64,000 bases of DNA. It comes from Scytolyngbya sp. HA4215-MV1. Lineage in GTDB: Bacteria; Cyanobacteriota; Cyanobacteriia; Leptolyngbyales; Leptolyngbyaceae. This document shows positions 56,469 to 64,000 of this stretch, one piece after another; the first letter of the stretch is position 1; each line of letters starts with the position of its first letter. Below the pieces are notes generated by a model, which saw nothing but the letters and a program-made list of their open reading frames with translations, did no database searches and had not been told where the DNA came from. Both the position numbers and the translations under genes were made by a program. The DNA is taken from positions 1 through 64,000 of the forward strand of contig JAHHIA010000013.1 of NCBI GenBank assembly GCA_019359045.1. Direction: 5' to 3'.

Positions 56469-59303
56469 TTAAGTGCCAAAAATGTCAAGTTGTTCCATCG
56501 GCGATCGCTCAGCAGCAGAACGATATTTGCCATTTTTTTCTTGAACCCCTGGTTCTGATTTCCCCCCTTTGCGTAAGCCAACTGCAATCCGGGAATGCTT
56601 CTCAATTTGGCTCATGACTTGACGTGCCCGTTGAATCACCGGAGTCGGTAATCCGGCTAGGCGTCCAGCTTCAATACCATAGGAGCGATCGGCTCCACCG
56701 GGCTGAACTTTGTGCAAAAAGATGATTTGATCCGGCATTTCTTTTACCGTGACCTGGTAATTGGCGATGTTGGGCAAAAGCGATGCCAGTTCGTTCAGTT
56801 CGTGGTAATGGGTGGCAAAAATGGTGCGGGTGCGGATCTCGGTTGCCAAATGTTCTGCCACTGCCCAAGCGATCGACAACCCATCAAACGTCGCCGTGCC
56901 GCGACCAATTTCGTCCAGCAAAACCAGCGATCGTGGCGTGGCATGGTTCAAGATATTGGCAGTTTCGTTCATTTCTACCATAAAGGTAGATTGTCCTGTT
57001 GCCAGATCATCCACCGCCCCCACCCGGGTAAAGATGCGATCGCAAATGCCCAGGCGGGCAGTTCTGGCTGGTACAAACCCCCCCACCTGTGCCATCAGTT
57101 GAATCAACCCCACCTGGCGGAGATAGCAGCTTTTGCCACTGGCATTGGGACCCGTGAGAATAATTAAATCGGGAGGACAAGTTCTCCCAATCTCCCGACT
57201 CCTAACTCCCAACTCCCGACTCCTAACTCCCGACTCCTGTTTCTCCCATTCTGGACTCCCCAATTCCGTCGAGTTAGGCACAAAGAACCCTGCTGGCAGC
57301 GATTGCTCCACCACGGGATGGCGACCCTCAATAATGTGAATTTCGCGTCCTGTCCCCACGGTCGGACAACAATAGCCCTGGTAAACTGCCACCTCTGCCA
57401 ACGCACAAAGCACATCTAGAGCCGCGATCGCGCTGGCAACCTGGCGGATCAAATCTGCCTGCTCGGCAACTTTTTCTCGCAGCTCAGTGAAGAGCTCGTA
57501 TTCCAGTCGGTGCAGGGCTTCGCTGGCATTGAAGATGCGCGTTTCCCGATCTTTTAGATCGGGGGTAATGTAGCGTTCTTCATTGCTGAGGGTTTGCTTG
57601 CGAATGTATTCGGTAGGGGCTTGTTCCGCTTTGTTACGCGAGATGCTGATGTAGTAGCCAAAAGTCTTGTTGTAGCCCACTTTTAGGGTGGGAATGCCTG
57701 TGCGCTTGCGTTCAGTCGTTTCCAGTTCGGCGATCCATTGCTGGTCCGCTTCGACCTGTTGGCGCATTTGATCTAAGTGGGCATTTACCCCTGATCGAAT
57801 CAATCCGCCTTCGGTTAAGTAGAGGGGCGGGGTCTCTACCAGGTGGGCGTGCAGATAGGTGCCCAACCCTTCCAGTTCAGGGGGCGTAGTTTGCAGGGCA
57901 CAAAGATAAGGGGCATGACACCCTGCCACTAGTGTAGACAAATCAGGCAGCTTTTCCAGGGAATCTGCCAGGGCAACCAGATCACGGGCATTGGCAGTGC
58001 CTGATCCGGCGCGTCCGGTCAGACGTTCCAGGTCGTAGATTTGACGCAAGAGTCGTTGCAAATCTTGTCGCAGCGAACCGTGCTCGACCAGTTCTTGAAT
58101 AGTGGTTTGGCGGGCACGGATGGCAGCAATATCCAGTAAAGGTTGTAGCAACCAGCGTCGCATAGCACGCCCTCCCATCGAAGTCACTGTCTTGTCCAGC
58201 GCCCACAATAAAGAGCCATGAAACGTGCCATCGCGGCTAGTTTGGGTAATCTCCAGATTGCGGCGCGTCTGGTGATCCAGAGTCAGATATTCGGTCAGGG
58301 TATAGGTGCAGAGCGGCTGAAGCAAAATCCTTTGCAGAGAAGAGGTTTGAGGTTTGAGGTTTGAAGTTGGACTGACTTCTCCTGGCTCCTGGCTCCTGGC
58401 TCCTGGCTCCTGTTTCCCCCGCTCAGAAGTTGTTTCGATATATTCCAACAAGCCGCCTGCCGCCCGCACTGCCAGGGGCAGGTGCTCACATCCCATGCCT
58501 TCCAACGAGCGCACTCGAAACCGTTGCAACAAACGCTGACGCGCTTCGGTGGGAGCAAAGGGGGCTTGAGTTCGCAAGGTGTAGCAAAGCTGAGTTGGTA
58601 GACAGTCGGGAAGTTGATCCGATTTTTCGCCCGATCGCAACAACTGTGCAATATCAGGGGCATTGGTTGGCACCAGCACTTCAGCCGGTTGTAGCCGCAT
58701 CAACTCTTGCGTCAGTTGTGCCAGGTCGCTGGATTGAGTCGTGAGAAATTCTCCGGTAGAGATGTCGGCATACGCCAACCCCCAATGGTTGCCAGCCATC
58801 ACCACTGCTGCCAGAAAATTATTGCGCCGAGCATTGAGCATTCCCTCTTCCAGCACCGTGCCGGGGGTAATGATGCGAGTCACTTCTCGCTGTACCAGGC
58901 GCCCCTGCGCTTCCGAAGCATCTTCCATCTGGTCGCAAACGGCAACCGCATAGCCTTTTTCCACCAAAAGGGCACAGTAGCGATCGAGGGCATGATGGGG
59001 AATTCCTGCCAGCGGCACCCGTCCAATTTCCTTGCCCCCATCTTTGCTGGTCAGCACCAGTTCTAGTTCCCGCGCTACCGTAATGGCATCTTGAAAAAAT
59101 GTTTCAAAGAAATCTCCCACTCGGTAGAGCAACAGCGCATGAGGATACTGGTCTTTTAGCTCCGCATAATGGCGCATCATCGGGGTCAGCGCATCACGAT
59201 CCACCGATCGATGATCCGCATACCGCACCGCGTGCTTCATCAGTCGTTCTGGGAGACCCTCGATCGGGGCAAATTCGGCAGATGCATCGGGAGGAACAGT
59301 CAT
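56469..59303 (-). CDS. mutS: DNA mismatch repair protein MutS
   Basis: Recognises mismatches and starts repair together with MutL. About 944 residues, longer than the ~850-880 usual in the phylum. The N-terminal mismatch domain has [14 protein letters not shown], the Phe-x-Glu-containing motif that stacks on the mismatch. The ATPase domain has Walker [15 protein letters not shown], Walker [22 protein letters not shown] and ATHYHEL. Excess length comes partly from two low-complexity inserts made of 7-nt repeats: one at 58342-58410 between the connector and lever domains, one at 57193-57234 just before Walker A. Both are in frame. ATG at 59303 is preferred; a start at 59330 is possible. Confidence 0.95.
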   Translation of the reverse strand: MTVPPDASAEFAPIEGLPERLMKHAVRYADHRSVDRDALTPMMRHYAELKDQYPHALLLYRVGDFFETFFQDAITVARELELVLTSKDGGKEIGRVPLAGIPHHALDRYCALLVEKGYAVAVCDQMEDASEAQGRLVQREVTRIITPGTVLEEGMLNARRNNFLAAVVMAGNHWGLAYADISTGEFLTTQSSDLAQLTQELMRLQPAEVLVPTNAPDIAQLLRSGEKSDQLPDCLPTQLCYTLRTQAPFAPTEARQRLLQRFRVRSLEGMGCEHLPLAVRAAGGLLEYIETTSERGKQEPGARSQEPGEVSPTSNLKPQTSSLQRILLQPLCTYTLTEYLTLDHQTRRNLEITQTSRDGTFHGSLLWALDKTVTSMGGRAMRRWLLQPLLDIAAIRARQTTIQELVEHGSLRQDLQRLLRQIYDLERLTGRAGSGTANARDLVALADSLEKLPDLSTLVAGCHAPYLCALQTTPPELEGLGTYLHAHLVETPPLYLTEGGLIRSGVNAHLDQMRQQVEADQQWIAELETTERKRTGIPTLKVGYNKTFGYYISISRNKAEQAPTEYIRKQTLSNEERYITPDLKDRETRIFNASEALHRLEYELFTELREKVAEQADLIRQVASAIAALDVLCALAEVAVYQGYCCPTVGTGREIHIIEGRHPVVEQSLPAGFFVPNSTELGSPEWEKQESGVRSRELGVRSREIGRTCPPDLIILTGPNASGKSCYLRQVGLIQLMAQVGGFVPARTARLGICDRIFTRVGAVDDLATGQSTFMVEMNETANILNHATPRSLVLLDEIGRGTATFDGLSIAWAVAEHLATEIRTRTIFATHYHELNELASLLPNIANYQVTVKEMPDQIIFLHKVQPGGADRSYGIEAGRLAGLPTPVIQRARQVMSQIEKHSRIAVGLRKGGKSEPGVQEKNGKYRSAAERSPMEQLDIFGT
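57193..57234 (-). repeat. heptanucleotide array just before the MutS Walker A
   Basis: Six units of TCCYRAC (TCCCGAC, TCCTAAC, TCCCAAC, TCCCGAC, TCCTAAC, TCCCGAC). Read on the coding strand the array gives a peptide of the type [15 protein letters not shown], very similar to the insert in the histidine kinase at 16587-18002. Confidence 0.9.
58342..58410 (-). repeat. two heptanucleotide arrays in the MutS middle region
   Basis: Units of GAGGTTT three times plus GAAGTTG (58342-58369), then TGGCTCC four times (58383-58410). They encode the low-complexity peptide between [10 protein letters not shown] and the conserved LQRILLQPL of MutS, for example [11 protein letters not shown]. Confidence 0.9.
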
Positions 59304-59549
59304 GGGGAAAGCAGAGGGAGAGAGGGACACGGAGTTGCAGAGAGAGGAAGAAATGGCTTGATTTCTTGGGGTCGTATTTTCGTTGAGAGACCGTGGAACA
59401 GGATTTCTGTCCCAACCTGCTGCGATTTTATCGCTAGAGCCTGATCACGAGCCACAAGTTCAACGGGTAAAATCTTTTGGGAAATCCCCCAAAAGTTCCT
59501 CATTATCTCCCCTTATACTTTGACGTTCCCCACTGCCTGTTTCTCTCCT

Positions 59550-60416
59550 TCACTCTTCCGGTGGACATTCCAACCCGATCGTTCCCAACAGTCCTTTGCG
59601 AAAGTCGTTCAAAATGTGGCGGGCAGTGCGTTCGATGTCTCCCTGGTAGCGCAGGTTGGAGAGCATTTCCAGATAAGTTTCGCCACTATAATCAGTGGGA
59701 TCAAGGTCATAGCGGGTCTGGAGGGGGCGATCGGGCAGTTTCCCAGGAACTTCTACTTGAAGCTGCTTGAGCAAGTCTACCAGAGTGGCAGTGACGCGTT
59801 GGTTGTCGTATGAAGCTTCGCCGATGTCGTCACAAATTGCCAGCTTAAGGGCAGCCAATTGGTCGTTGAGCTTGACGGGCAACACACCCGGCGCATCCAG
59901 CAGTTCTATTTGGTCAGAAATCCGCACCCAGCGCAACTGACGAGTGACTCCGGCTCGTCGGGCACTTTCAACCACACGACGTTTGAGCAGACGATTGATC
60001 AAAGCTGATTTGCCCACATTGGGAAAGCCAATCACGACCGCACGAACAGGGCGAGGCAACATCCCGCGATCACGCCTTCGGCGATTGACGGCTTCTCCAG
60101 CTGCCTGAGTCGCTTTCAACAACGCATCCACCCCCCGCCCATCCTGAGCATTGGTGAAGTAGGGGATGTCCCCCTGCGCCTTAAACCAGGCTTCCCACCG
60201 TCGCCGCAGATCTGGCGGAATCATGTCCACTCGGTTCAACACCAGCACTCGCCCTTTCTCCCCAATCCATTGCGCAATGTCAGGATGGTGGGTGGATAAC
60301 GGGATGCGCGCATCCCGTACCTCCAACACGACATCCACCAGCTTGAGTTGCTCCCGCAGAGATTTTTCTGCTTTGGCAATGTGACCGGGATACCACTGAA
60401 TTGGGGGGGTGGACAT
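59550..60416 (-). CDS. ylqF: ribosome biogenesis GTPase RbgA/YlqF
   Basis: A circularly permuted GTPase of 288 residues required late in assembly of the large ribosomal subunit. The motifs come in the permuted order: G4 (NRVDM), then G1 IGFPNVGKSALIN, then G2 region and G3 DAPGVLP. Preceding these is the family's N-terminal WYPGHIAKAEKSLREQ, and KLVDVVLEVRDARIP. The C-terminal ANTAR-like helix region ends in LGTIGLE. ATG at 60416 is chosen because the homologous part begins within a few residues; the open frame to 60521 only translates intergenic repeat DNA. Cytoplasmic. Confidence 0.95.
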   Translation of the reverse strand: MSTPPIQWYPGHIAKAEKSLREQLKLVDVVLEVRDARIPLSTHHPDIAQWIGEKGRVLVLNRVDMIPPDLRRRWEAWFKAQGDIPYFTNAQDGRGVDALLKATQAAGEAVNRRRRDRGMLPRPVRAVVIGFPNVGKSALINRLLKRRVVESARRAGVTRQLRWVRISDQIELLDAPGVLPVKLNDQLAALKLAICDDIGEASYDNQRVTATLVDLLKQLQVEVPGKLPDRPLQTRYDLDPTDYSGETYLEMLSNLRYQGDIERTARHILNDFRKGLLGTIGLECPPEE

Positions 60417-60502
60417 GGGATGAAGGGGTGGGGGGAGACACAGGTTGGAGGGTGGAGGAAGAGAGGGGTGAAGGGGTAAAGAAGTAAAGGGGATGTTTTT
60501 TT

Positions 60503-60537
60503 GACTCCTGACTCCTAGCACCTGGCTCCTACTCCCT
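60503..60537. repeat. heptanucleotide array between the USP and ylqF genes
   Basis: Five units: GACTCCT twice, AGCACCT, GGCTCCT, ACTCCCT. It follows a purine-rich stretch of GGGTGAAG-like units at 60420-60495. Same family as the mutS and histidine kinase arrays. Confidence 0.8.
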
Positions 60538-60547
60538 ACCCTACTCC

Positions 60548-60955
60548 CTAAGGCACAATCAAAACCGGACAGGGCGAGAGATTGATTACGCGATTAGTGA
60601 CGCTGTCGGCGACGCCTTCTTCGGTCAAGCCCAAGCCCCGACAACCCATAATAATCAGGTCGGCATTGCGTTCGTCAGCGACATCGCAGATGGTGAAGGC
60701 GGGCTTGCCCTCTCGTTCAACAATTTCAGCTTGAATGCCTTGTTGAGCGAAAAGGGTCTTAGCGGTTTGCAGCAATTCGGCGATCGCTTCGGGTGACAAA
60801 ACAGGTTCGTTTGTCGCCCCTTCTTCATCGGGTGTTTCAACCACTGACAAAATCACTAGATGGCTGTGATGAAACTTGACCAGATCAGCAACCGTTTCTG
60901 CCGCTTGCCGCGACTCCCGGCTTTGGTCAATGGGAAATAAAACGGTTTTAAACAT
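60548..60955 (-). CDS. universal stress protein
   Basis: A 135-residue single UspA domain. It opens with FKTVLFPIDQSRESRQAAE, and the nucleotide-binding loop is IIMGCRGLGLTEEGVADSVTNRVI, closing with CPVLIVP. The G-x2-G-x9 spacing for ATP binding is present, though the next Gly before Ser is Asp. So ATP binding is likely but not certain. Proteins of this kind form dimers and respond to starvation, redox or energy stress. ATG at 60955. It is transcribed leftward, divergent from pgk. Confidence 0.93.
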   Translation of the reverse strand: MFKTVLFPIDQSRESRQAAETVADLVKFHHSHLVILSVVETPDEEGATNEPVLSPEAIAELLQTAKTLFAQQGIQAEIVEREGKPAFTICDVADERNADLIIMGCRGLGLTEEGVADSVTNRVINLSPCPVLIVP

Positions 60956-61132
60956 GGTGCGGATCTCCGGTATACGGACTTCGGTAGAATGTTGACGACG
61001 TAGAAAGCAATTCGCGACCAGCCATCAGTTACCAGCCAGGGGATGAGTTTACGATCTCAAGTAGATTAAACACTCACGACCACAAGCAAAGCCATAAAAA
61101 AAGCTGATAGCTGAATGCTCGGTACCGAATGC

Positions 61133-61161
61133 TTACCGATTTCGTAGACAATAGGTATAAA
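61133..61161 (+). promoter_or_regulatory. candidate promoter of pgk
   Basis: TTACCG (61133-61138) and TATAAA (61156-61161) with a 17-bp spacer. Transcription would start only ~17 nt before the GTG start codon, just ahead of the AGGAGG at 61171-61176. Other promoters further upstream are possible. Confidence 0.4.
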
Positions 61162-61184
61162 GACTCATTTAGGAGGTAGCTTCT

Positions 61185-62405
61185 GTGCCCAAAAAAACTG
61201 TAGCAAATTTATCGCCCTCTGATTTAGCTGGTAAGCGGGTTTTGGTACGGGCAGACTTCAATGTCCCCCTGGATGAGCAGGGTAACATCACAGACGATAC
61301 TCGAATTCGTGCCGCCCTCCCCACCATTCAAGAACTGACATCCAAAGGTGCAAAGGTCATTCTCACCAGCCACTTTGGGCGTCCCAAGGGTGATGATTTT
61401 GCTTCTCGCGTCTCTGACAAATTCCGCCTGACCCCGGTTGCTGCGCGACTGTCAGAACTGTTGGGCAAAACTGTGGCTAAACCAAGCGACTGTATCGGTG
61501 CCGAAGTAGAAGCCGCTGTGGCGGCCATGCAAGATGGGGATGTCATTTTGCTAGAAAACGTGCGTTTTCATAAAGAAGAAGAAAAGAACGATCCAGAATT
61601 TGCCAAACAATTGGCATCCGTTGCCGATTTATATGTGAACGATGCCTTTGGTACGGCTCACCGTGCTCATGCTTCGACTGAAGGAGTCACCCACTATTTA
61701 AGTCCATCGGTAGCTGGATTTTTGATTGAAAAAGAACTGAAGTATTTACAAGCCGCGATCGAAAATCCTCAGCGCCCCCTGGCAGCTATTATCGGCGGTT
61801 CCAAGGTTTCTAGCAAAATCGGCGTGATTGAAACCTTGTTGGATAAGGTTGATAAACTGCTCATCGGCGGTGGCATGATCTTTACCTTCTATAAGGCAAG
61901 AGGCTTGAATGTCGGTAAGTCACTTGTAGAAGAAGACAAACTGGAATTGGCAAAGACTCTGGAAGTAAAAGCCAAAGAGAAAGGGGTAGAACTGCTGCTA
62001 CCGACCGATGTAGTGGTCGCTGATGCCTTCTCTGCCGATGCCAATACCCAAACCGTTAGCATCAACGACATCCCCGATGGCTGGATGGGCTTGGATATTG
62101 GTCCCGATTCGGTCAAAGTCTTCCAGGATGCGCTGGCAAGTTGCAAGTCGGTAATCTGGAATGGACCCATGGGCGTGTTTGAGATCGATAAATTTGCTGT
62201 GGGAACGGAGGCGATCGCGCACACGCTTGCAGGCTTAACCGCCACTGGAGCCACCACCATCATCGGCGGTGGAGACTCTGTTGCCGCAGTCGAAAAAGTC
62301 GGCGTAGCAGACAAGATGAGCCACATTTCCACTGGCGGTGGTGCCAGCCTGGAATTGTTGGAAGGCAAAGAACTGCCCGGTATCGCCGCCCTCAATGATG
62401 CCTAA
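61185..62405 (+). CDS. pgk: phosphoglycerate kinase
   Basis: Transfers phosphate between ATP and 3-phosphoglycerate, in both the Calvin cycle and glycolysis. The 406 residues match bacterial PGK. Substrate loops are intact: [32 protein letters not shown] and [14 protein letters not shown]. The nucleotide side shows ILGGSKV-like ([18 protein letters not shown]) and the end [27 protein letters not shown]. The start is a GTG with a strong AGGAGG eight bases ahead, so start is secure. It has its own promoter-like element and a terminator. Confidence 0.98.
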   Translation: MPKKTVANLSPSDLAGKRVLVRADFNVPLDEQGNITDDTRIRAALPTIQELTSKGAKVILTSHFGRPKGDDFASRVSDKFRLTPVAARLSELLGKTVAKPSDCIGAEVEAAVAAMQDGDVILLENVRFHKEEEKNDPEFAKQLASVADLYVNDAFGTAHRAHASTEGVTHYLSPSVAGFLIEKELKYLQAAIENPQRPLAAIIGGSKVSSKIGVIETLLDKVDKLLIGGGMIFTFYKARGLNVGKSLVEEDKLELAKTLEVKAKEKGVELLLPTDVVVADAFSADANTQTVSINDIPDGWMGLDIGPDSVKVFQDALASCKSVIWNGPMGVFEIDKFAVGTEAIAHTLAGLTATGATTIIGGGDSVAAVEKVGVADKMSHISTGGGASLELLEGKELPGIAALNDA

Positions 62406-62436
62406 TCTCCAATGATTTTTCGTTAAGCGATCCCCA

Positions 62437-62475
62437 CGACAGCCCCTTTTTTCTTGAAGAAAAAAGGGGCTGTCG
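62437..62475 (+). terminator. strong hairpin terminator after pgk
   Basis: A 19-base arm CGACAGCCCCTTTTTTCTT pairs with its exact complement around a small loop, followed by TTTGCG. Thirty-nine bases in all, 32 nt past the pgk stop. Confidence 0.9.
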
Positions 62476-62612
62476 TTTGCGTGGAATTTTTGACTAAGTC
62501 CGCAAAGGTTGGTAACAAACCCGAACGCCCTCCCGTAACCGTCGTTGATCGCAGTGAATCCAGAAAAATCGAGTAGCTTAGTGTTGCAATCCCTGATCGC
62601 GCCCTGATCCCC

Positions 62613-64000
62613 ATGACGCATTCAATTTTTTCTCGCAAAGCCTATCTGCCAGTCCTCTTCTCGCTGACTTTGTTCGTCAGCTTGCTGTCGCCGTTGGCAG
62701 GGCAGGCGATCGGTAAAAACAGTGCCGCCCTCACTGCGCCATATTTCTCATCTCCTACTCACGCCTCTCTTCTAGCCCAGGCTCAACCAGATACTCCTGA
62801 TGCTGATCGCCTGATGCAACAGGCGCTGATTCAACTGAATGAGGAAAGATTTCAAGAAGCGGCGCAGTCCTATGAGCAGGCGATCGCGCTCTATCGCAAT
62901 TCCTCGCGAGACGATCGTGCCGAGCAGATTGCAGAAGCCGAGTTAGGGTTCGCGAAAGCCACCTTACTCTTGAAAGACTATCCCAAAGCAGTTTTACTCT
63001 GGGAGAAGCAAGTTGCTCAAGAGCGACCTTCCGTTAGCGCCCTCTCTTTGAGCAACTTGGGGCTGGCCTATTTTTCAGTCGGCAGGTATGCCGAAGCCGA
63101 AACTACCCTGCGAGAGGCGATCGCTCGGTGGGAATGGCTACGAGCTAAGTATGGCGATGGCGACACCGCCAAGATTACCTACTTTGAGCAACATGCCCAC
63201 ACTTACCGACTCTTGCAAAAGGTGCTGGTCGCTCAAAACCGTCCCGAAGCCGCTCTGGAAGTGGCAGAACTCAGCCGTGCCAGAGCCTTAGCAGAACTAT
63301 TGGCACAGAGATCGATCGCCCAATCAGCAAAACCCCTCAACCTCAACCAGATCAAGCAGATTGCCAAAGCCGAGAATTCCACTCTCGTAGAATATTCTTT
63401 GATTGGTTCAGAAGTGCGTGTACTAGGCATTGAGCCGGACGAAGAAACCGATCTTTTTATCTGGGTCATTCCTCCCAACGGCAACATTACCTTTCGTCAG
63501 GTCAAACTACCTACAACCTCGCTGCAACCCTTGTCAGAACTGGTACTCAAAACCCGTGAAGAAGGAATTGGGGTACGTGGCCGCGGGGTGGCAAACCGCA
63601 AAGGGAACACAGTTGATCCACCCCTGCCCGAGCTTAAACAGCTTTACCAATGGCTCATTGAACCAATTCGCGATCGCCTACCCACTGATTCCACCGCCCG
63701 CATCACGTTCATTCCCCAGGGTTCCTTATTTCTCACCCCCTTTGCTGCACTACAAAATCCCGCTGGCACCTACCTCATCCAGGAACACACGCCTCTGGTT
63801 GCCCCTTCTATCCAAGTTCTAGAACTCACCCAACACCTCAATTCCAAAAGCACTGGAGCAGCACCACTCTCCTCAGCGCTAGTCGTTGGCAACCCCACCA
63901 TGCCCAGCCTGCCTCCCGCTCCCGGTGAACCCCCAGAGCCTCTTGCTAGTCTCCCCGGTGCAGAACGAGAAGCCAAAGCGATCGCGACTCTACTCAACAC
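62613..64000 (+). CDS. TPR-CHAT domain protein, cut by the window end
   Basis: The first ~462 codons of an open frame that runs off the right edge. A signal-like helix (~10-32, YLPVLFSLTLFVSLLSPLAGQA) is followed by a short linker ending LAQAQPD, suggesting export. Two or three TPR units lie at ~68-190 (FQEAAQSYEQAIALY, ALSLSNLGLAYFSVGRYAEAE). The CHAT protease domain begins near 250 with LVEYSLIG, and ITFIPQGSLFLTPFAAL is the conserved strand. ASLPGAEREAKAIA is the segment before the catalytic His. The His and Cys themselves lie past the window. CHAT proteins are relatives of caspases and separase. A start at ATG 62613 fits the signal segment. Confidence 0.88.
   Translation, partial: MTHSIFSRKAYLPVLFSLTLFVSLLSPLAGQAIGKNSAALTAPYFSSPTHASLLAQAQPDTPDADRLMQQALIQLNEERFQEAAQSYEQAIALYRNSSRDDRAEQIAEAELGFAKATLLLKDYPKAVLLWEKQVAQERPSVSALSLSNLGLAYFSVGRYAEAETTLREAIARWEWLRAKYGDGDTAKITYFEQHAHTYRLLQKVLVAQNRPEAALEVAELSRARALAELLAQRSIAQSAKPLNLNQIKQIAKAENSTLVEYSLIGSEVRVLGIEPDEETDLFIWVIPPNGNITFRQVKLPTTSLQPLSELVLKTREEGIGVRGRGVANRKGNTVDPPLPELKQLYQWLIEPIRDRLPTDSTARITFIPQGSLFLTPFAALQNPAGTYLIQEHTPLVAPSIQVLELTQHLNSKSTGAAPLSSALVVGNPTMPSLPPAPGEPPEPLASLPGAEREAKAIATLLN

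Noticed and set aside
57181-57240. CRISPR-like tandem repetition in mutS
   Set aside because: Units are seven bases with no spacers, and the stretch is read through in frame; it is an STRR-type array.
60417-60521. Longer N-terminus for YlqF/RbgA
   Set aside because: The added residues are only the translation of low-complexity repeat DNA; the family begins at the ATG at 60416.

Overview
The window looks like chromosomal DNA of a filamentous cyanobacterium. This rests on the gene set: PxcA/CotA, a fused NADPH-thioredoxin reductase/thioredoxin (NTRC), LL-diaminopimelate aminotransferase, a CIRCE-controlled groESL, class II fructose-bisphosphate aldolase, a TPR/CHAT protein and a very large WD40 protein. 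The palindrome GCGATCGC (HIP1) is also very frequent, as is typical of this phylum. Many 7-8 nt tandem repeat arrays of the cyanobacterial STRR type are present. The exact genus cannot be read from the sequence; a Leptolyngbya-like filamentous form is a guess. No rRNA, tRNA, CRISPR array, intact insertion sequence or prophage was seen.

Layout. 1-8.2 kb: aldolase with its own promoter and terminator, an ABC-2 permease, a gene-poor 0.8 kb stretch with a candidate small RNA, then a leftward block (MFS exporter, PLDc_N-TPR membrane protein, hydrolase plus SnoaL-like protein, PxcA). 8.4-20 kb: a UvrD/AddB-like 'recombinase', a solitary Dpp/Opp-type permease behind NTRC, two tandem methyltransferases of equal length, RidA, an orphan histidine kinase, a DIP1984 protein and an AAA+ protein. 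20-28.5 kb: ABC exporter, asnS, a DUF29 protein, dapL, and a YqiJ-like/flotillin pair. 29.0-33.6 kb: a single 1,515-residue protein with three TIR domains, a transmembrane helix, a coiled coil and about 15 WD40 repeats. 33.9-36.7 kb: groEL, groES, CIRCE and a divergent thioredoxin-like [2Fe-2S] ferredoxin. 36.8-45 kb: two paralogous polytopic membrane proteins, a secreted-type hypothetical protein, Hsp33 and a membrane-anchored repeat protein. 44.9-50 kb: a compact leftward operon galE - glycosyltransferase - ABC exporter - YdcF, probably for surface glycan. 50-64 kb: glyoxalase II, malQ, a broken Uma2 gene, a coiled-coil/DMT transporter fusion, mutS, the GTPase RbgA/YlqF, a universal stress protein, pgk and the start of a TPR-CHAT protein cut by the window end.

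Most of the window is housekeeping: Calvin cycle/glycolysis (fba, pgk), glycogen turnover (malQ), redox and stress (NTRC, Hsp33, GroESL, USP), and envelope export. The strongest candidate for something little described is the solitary triple-TIR/WD40 membrane protein. All three TIR domains keep the glutamate expected of NAD-cleaving TIRs, and each is followed by the same linker motif. Next most notable are a histidine-kinase-dimerisation-like tail without its histidine on an ABC exporter, and 7-nt repeat arrays that have entered coding sequences in frame, giving near-identical peptides in MutS and in a histidine kinase.
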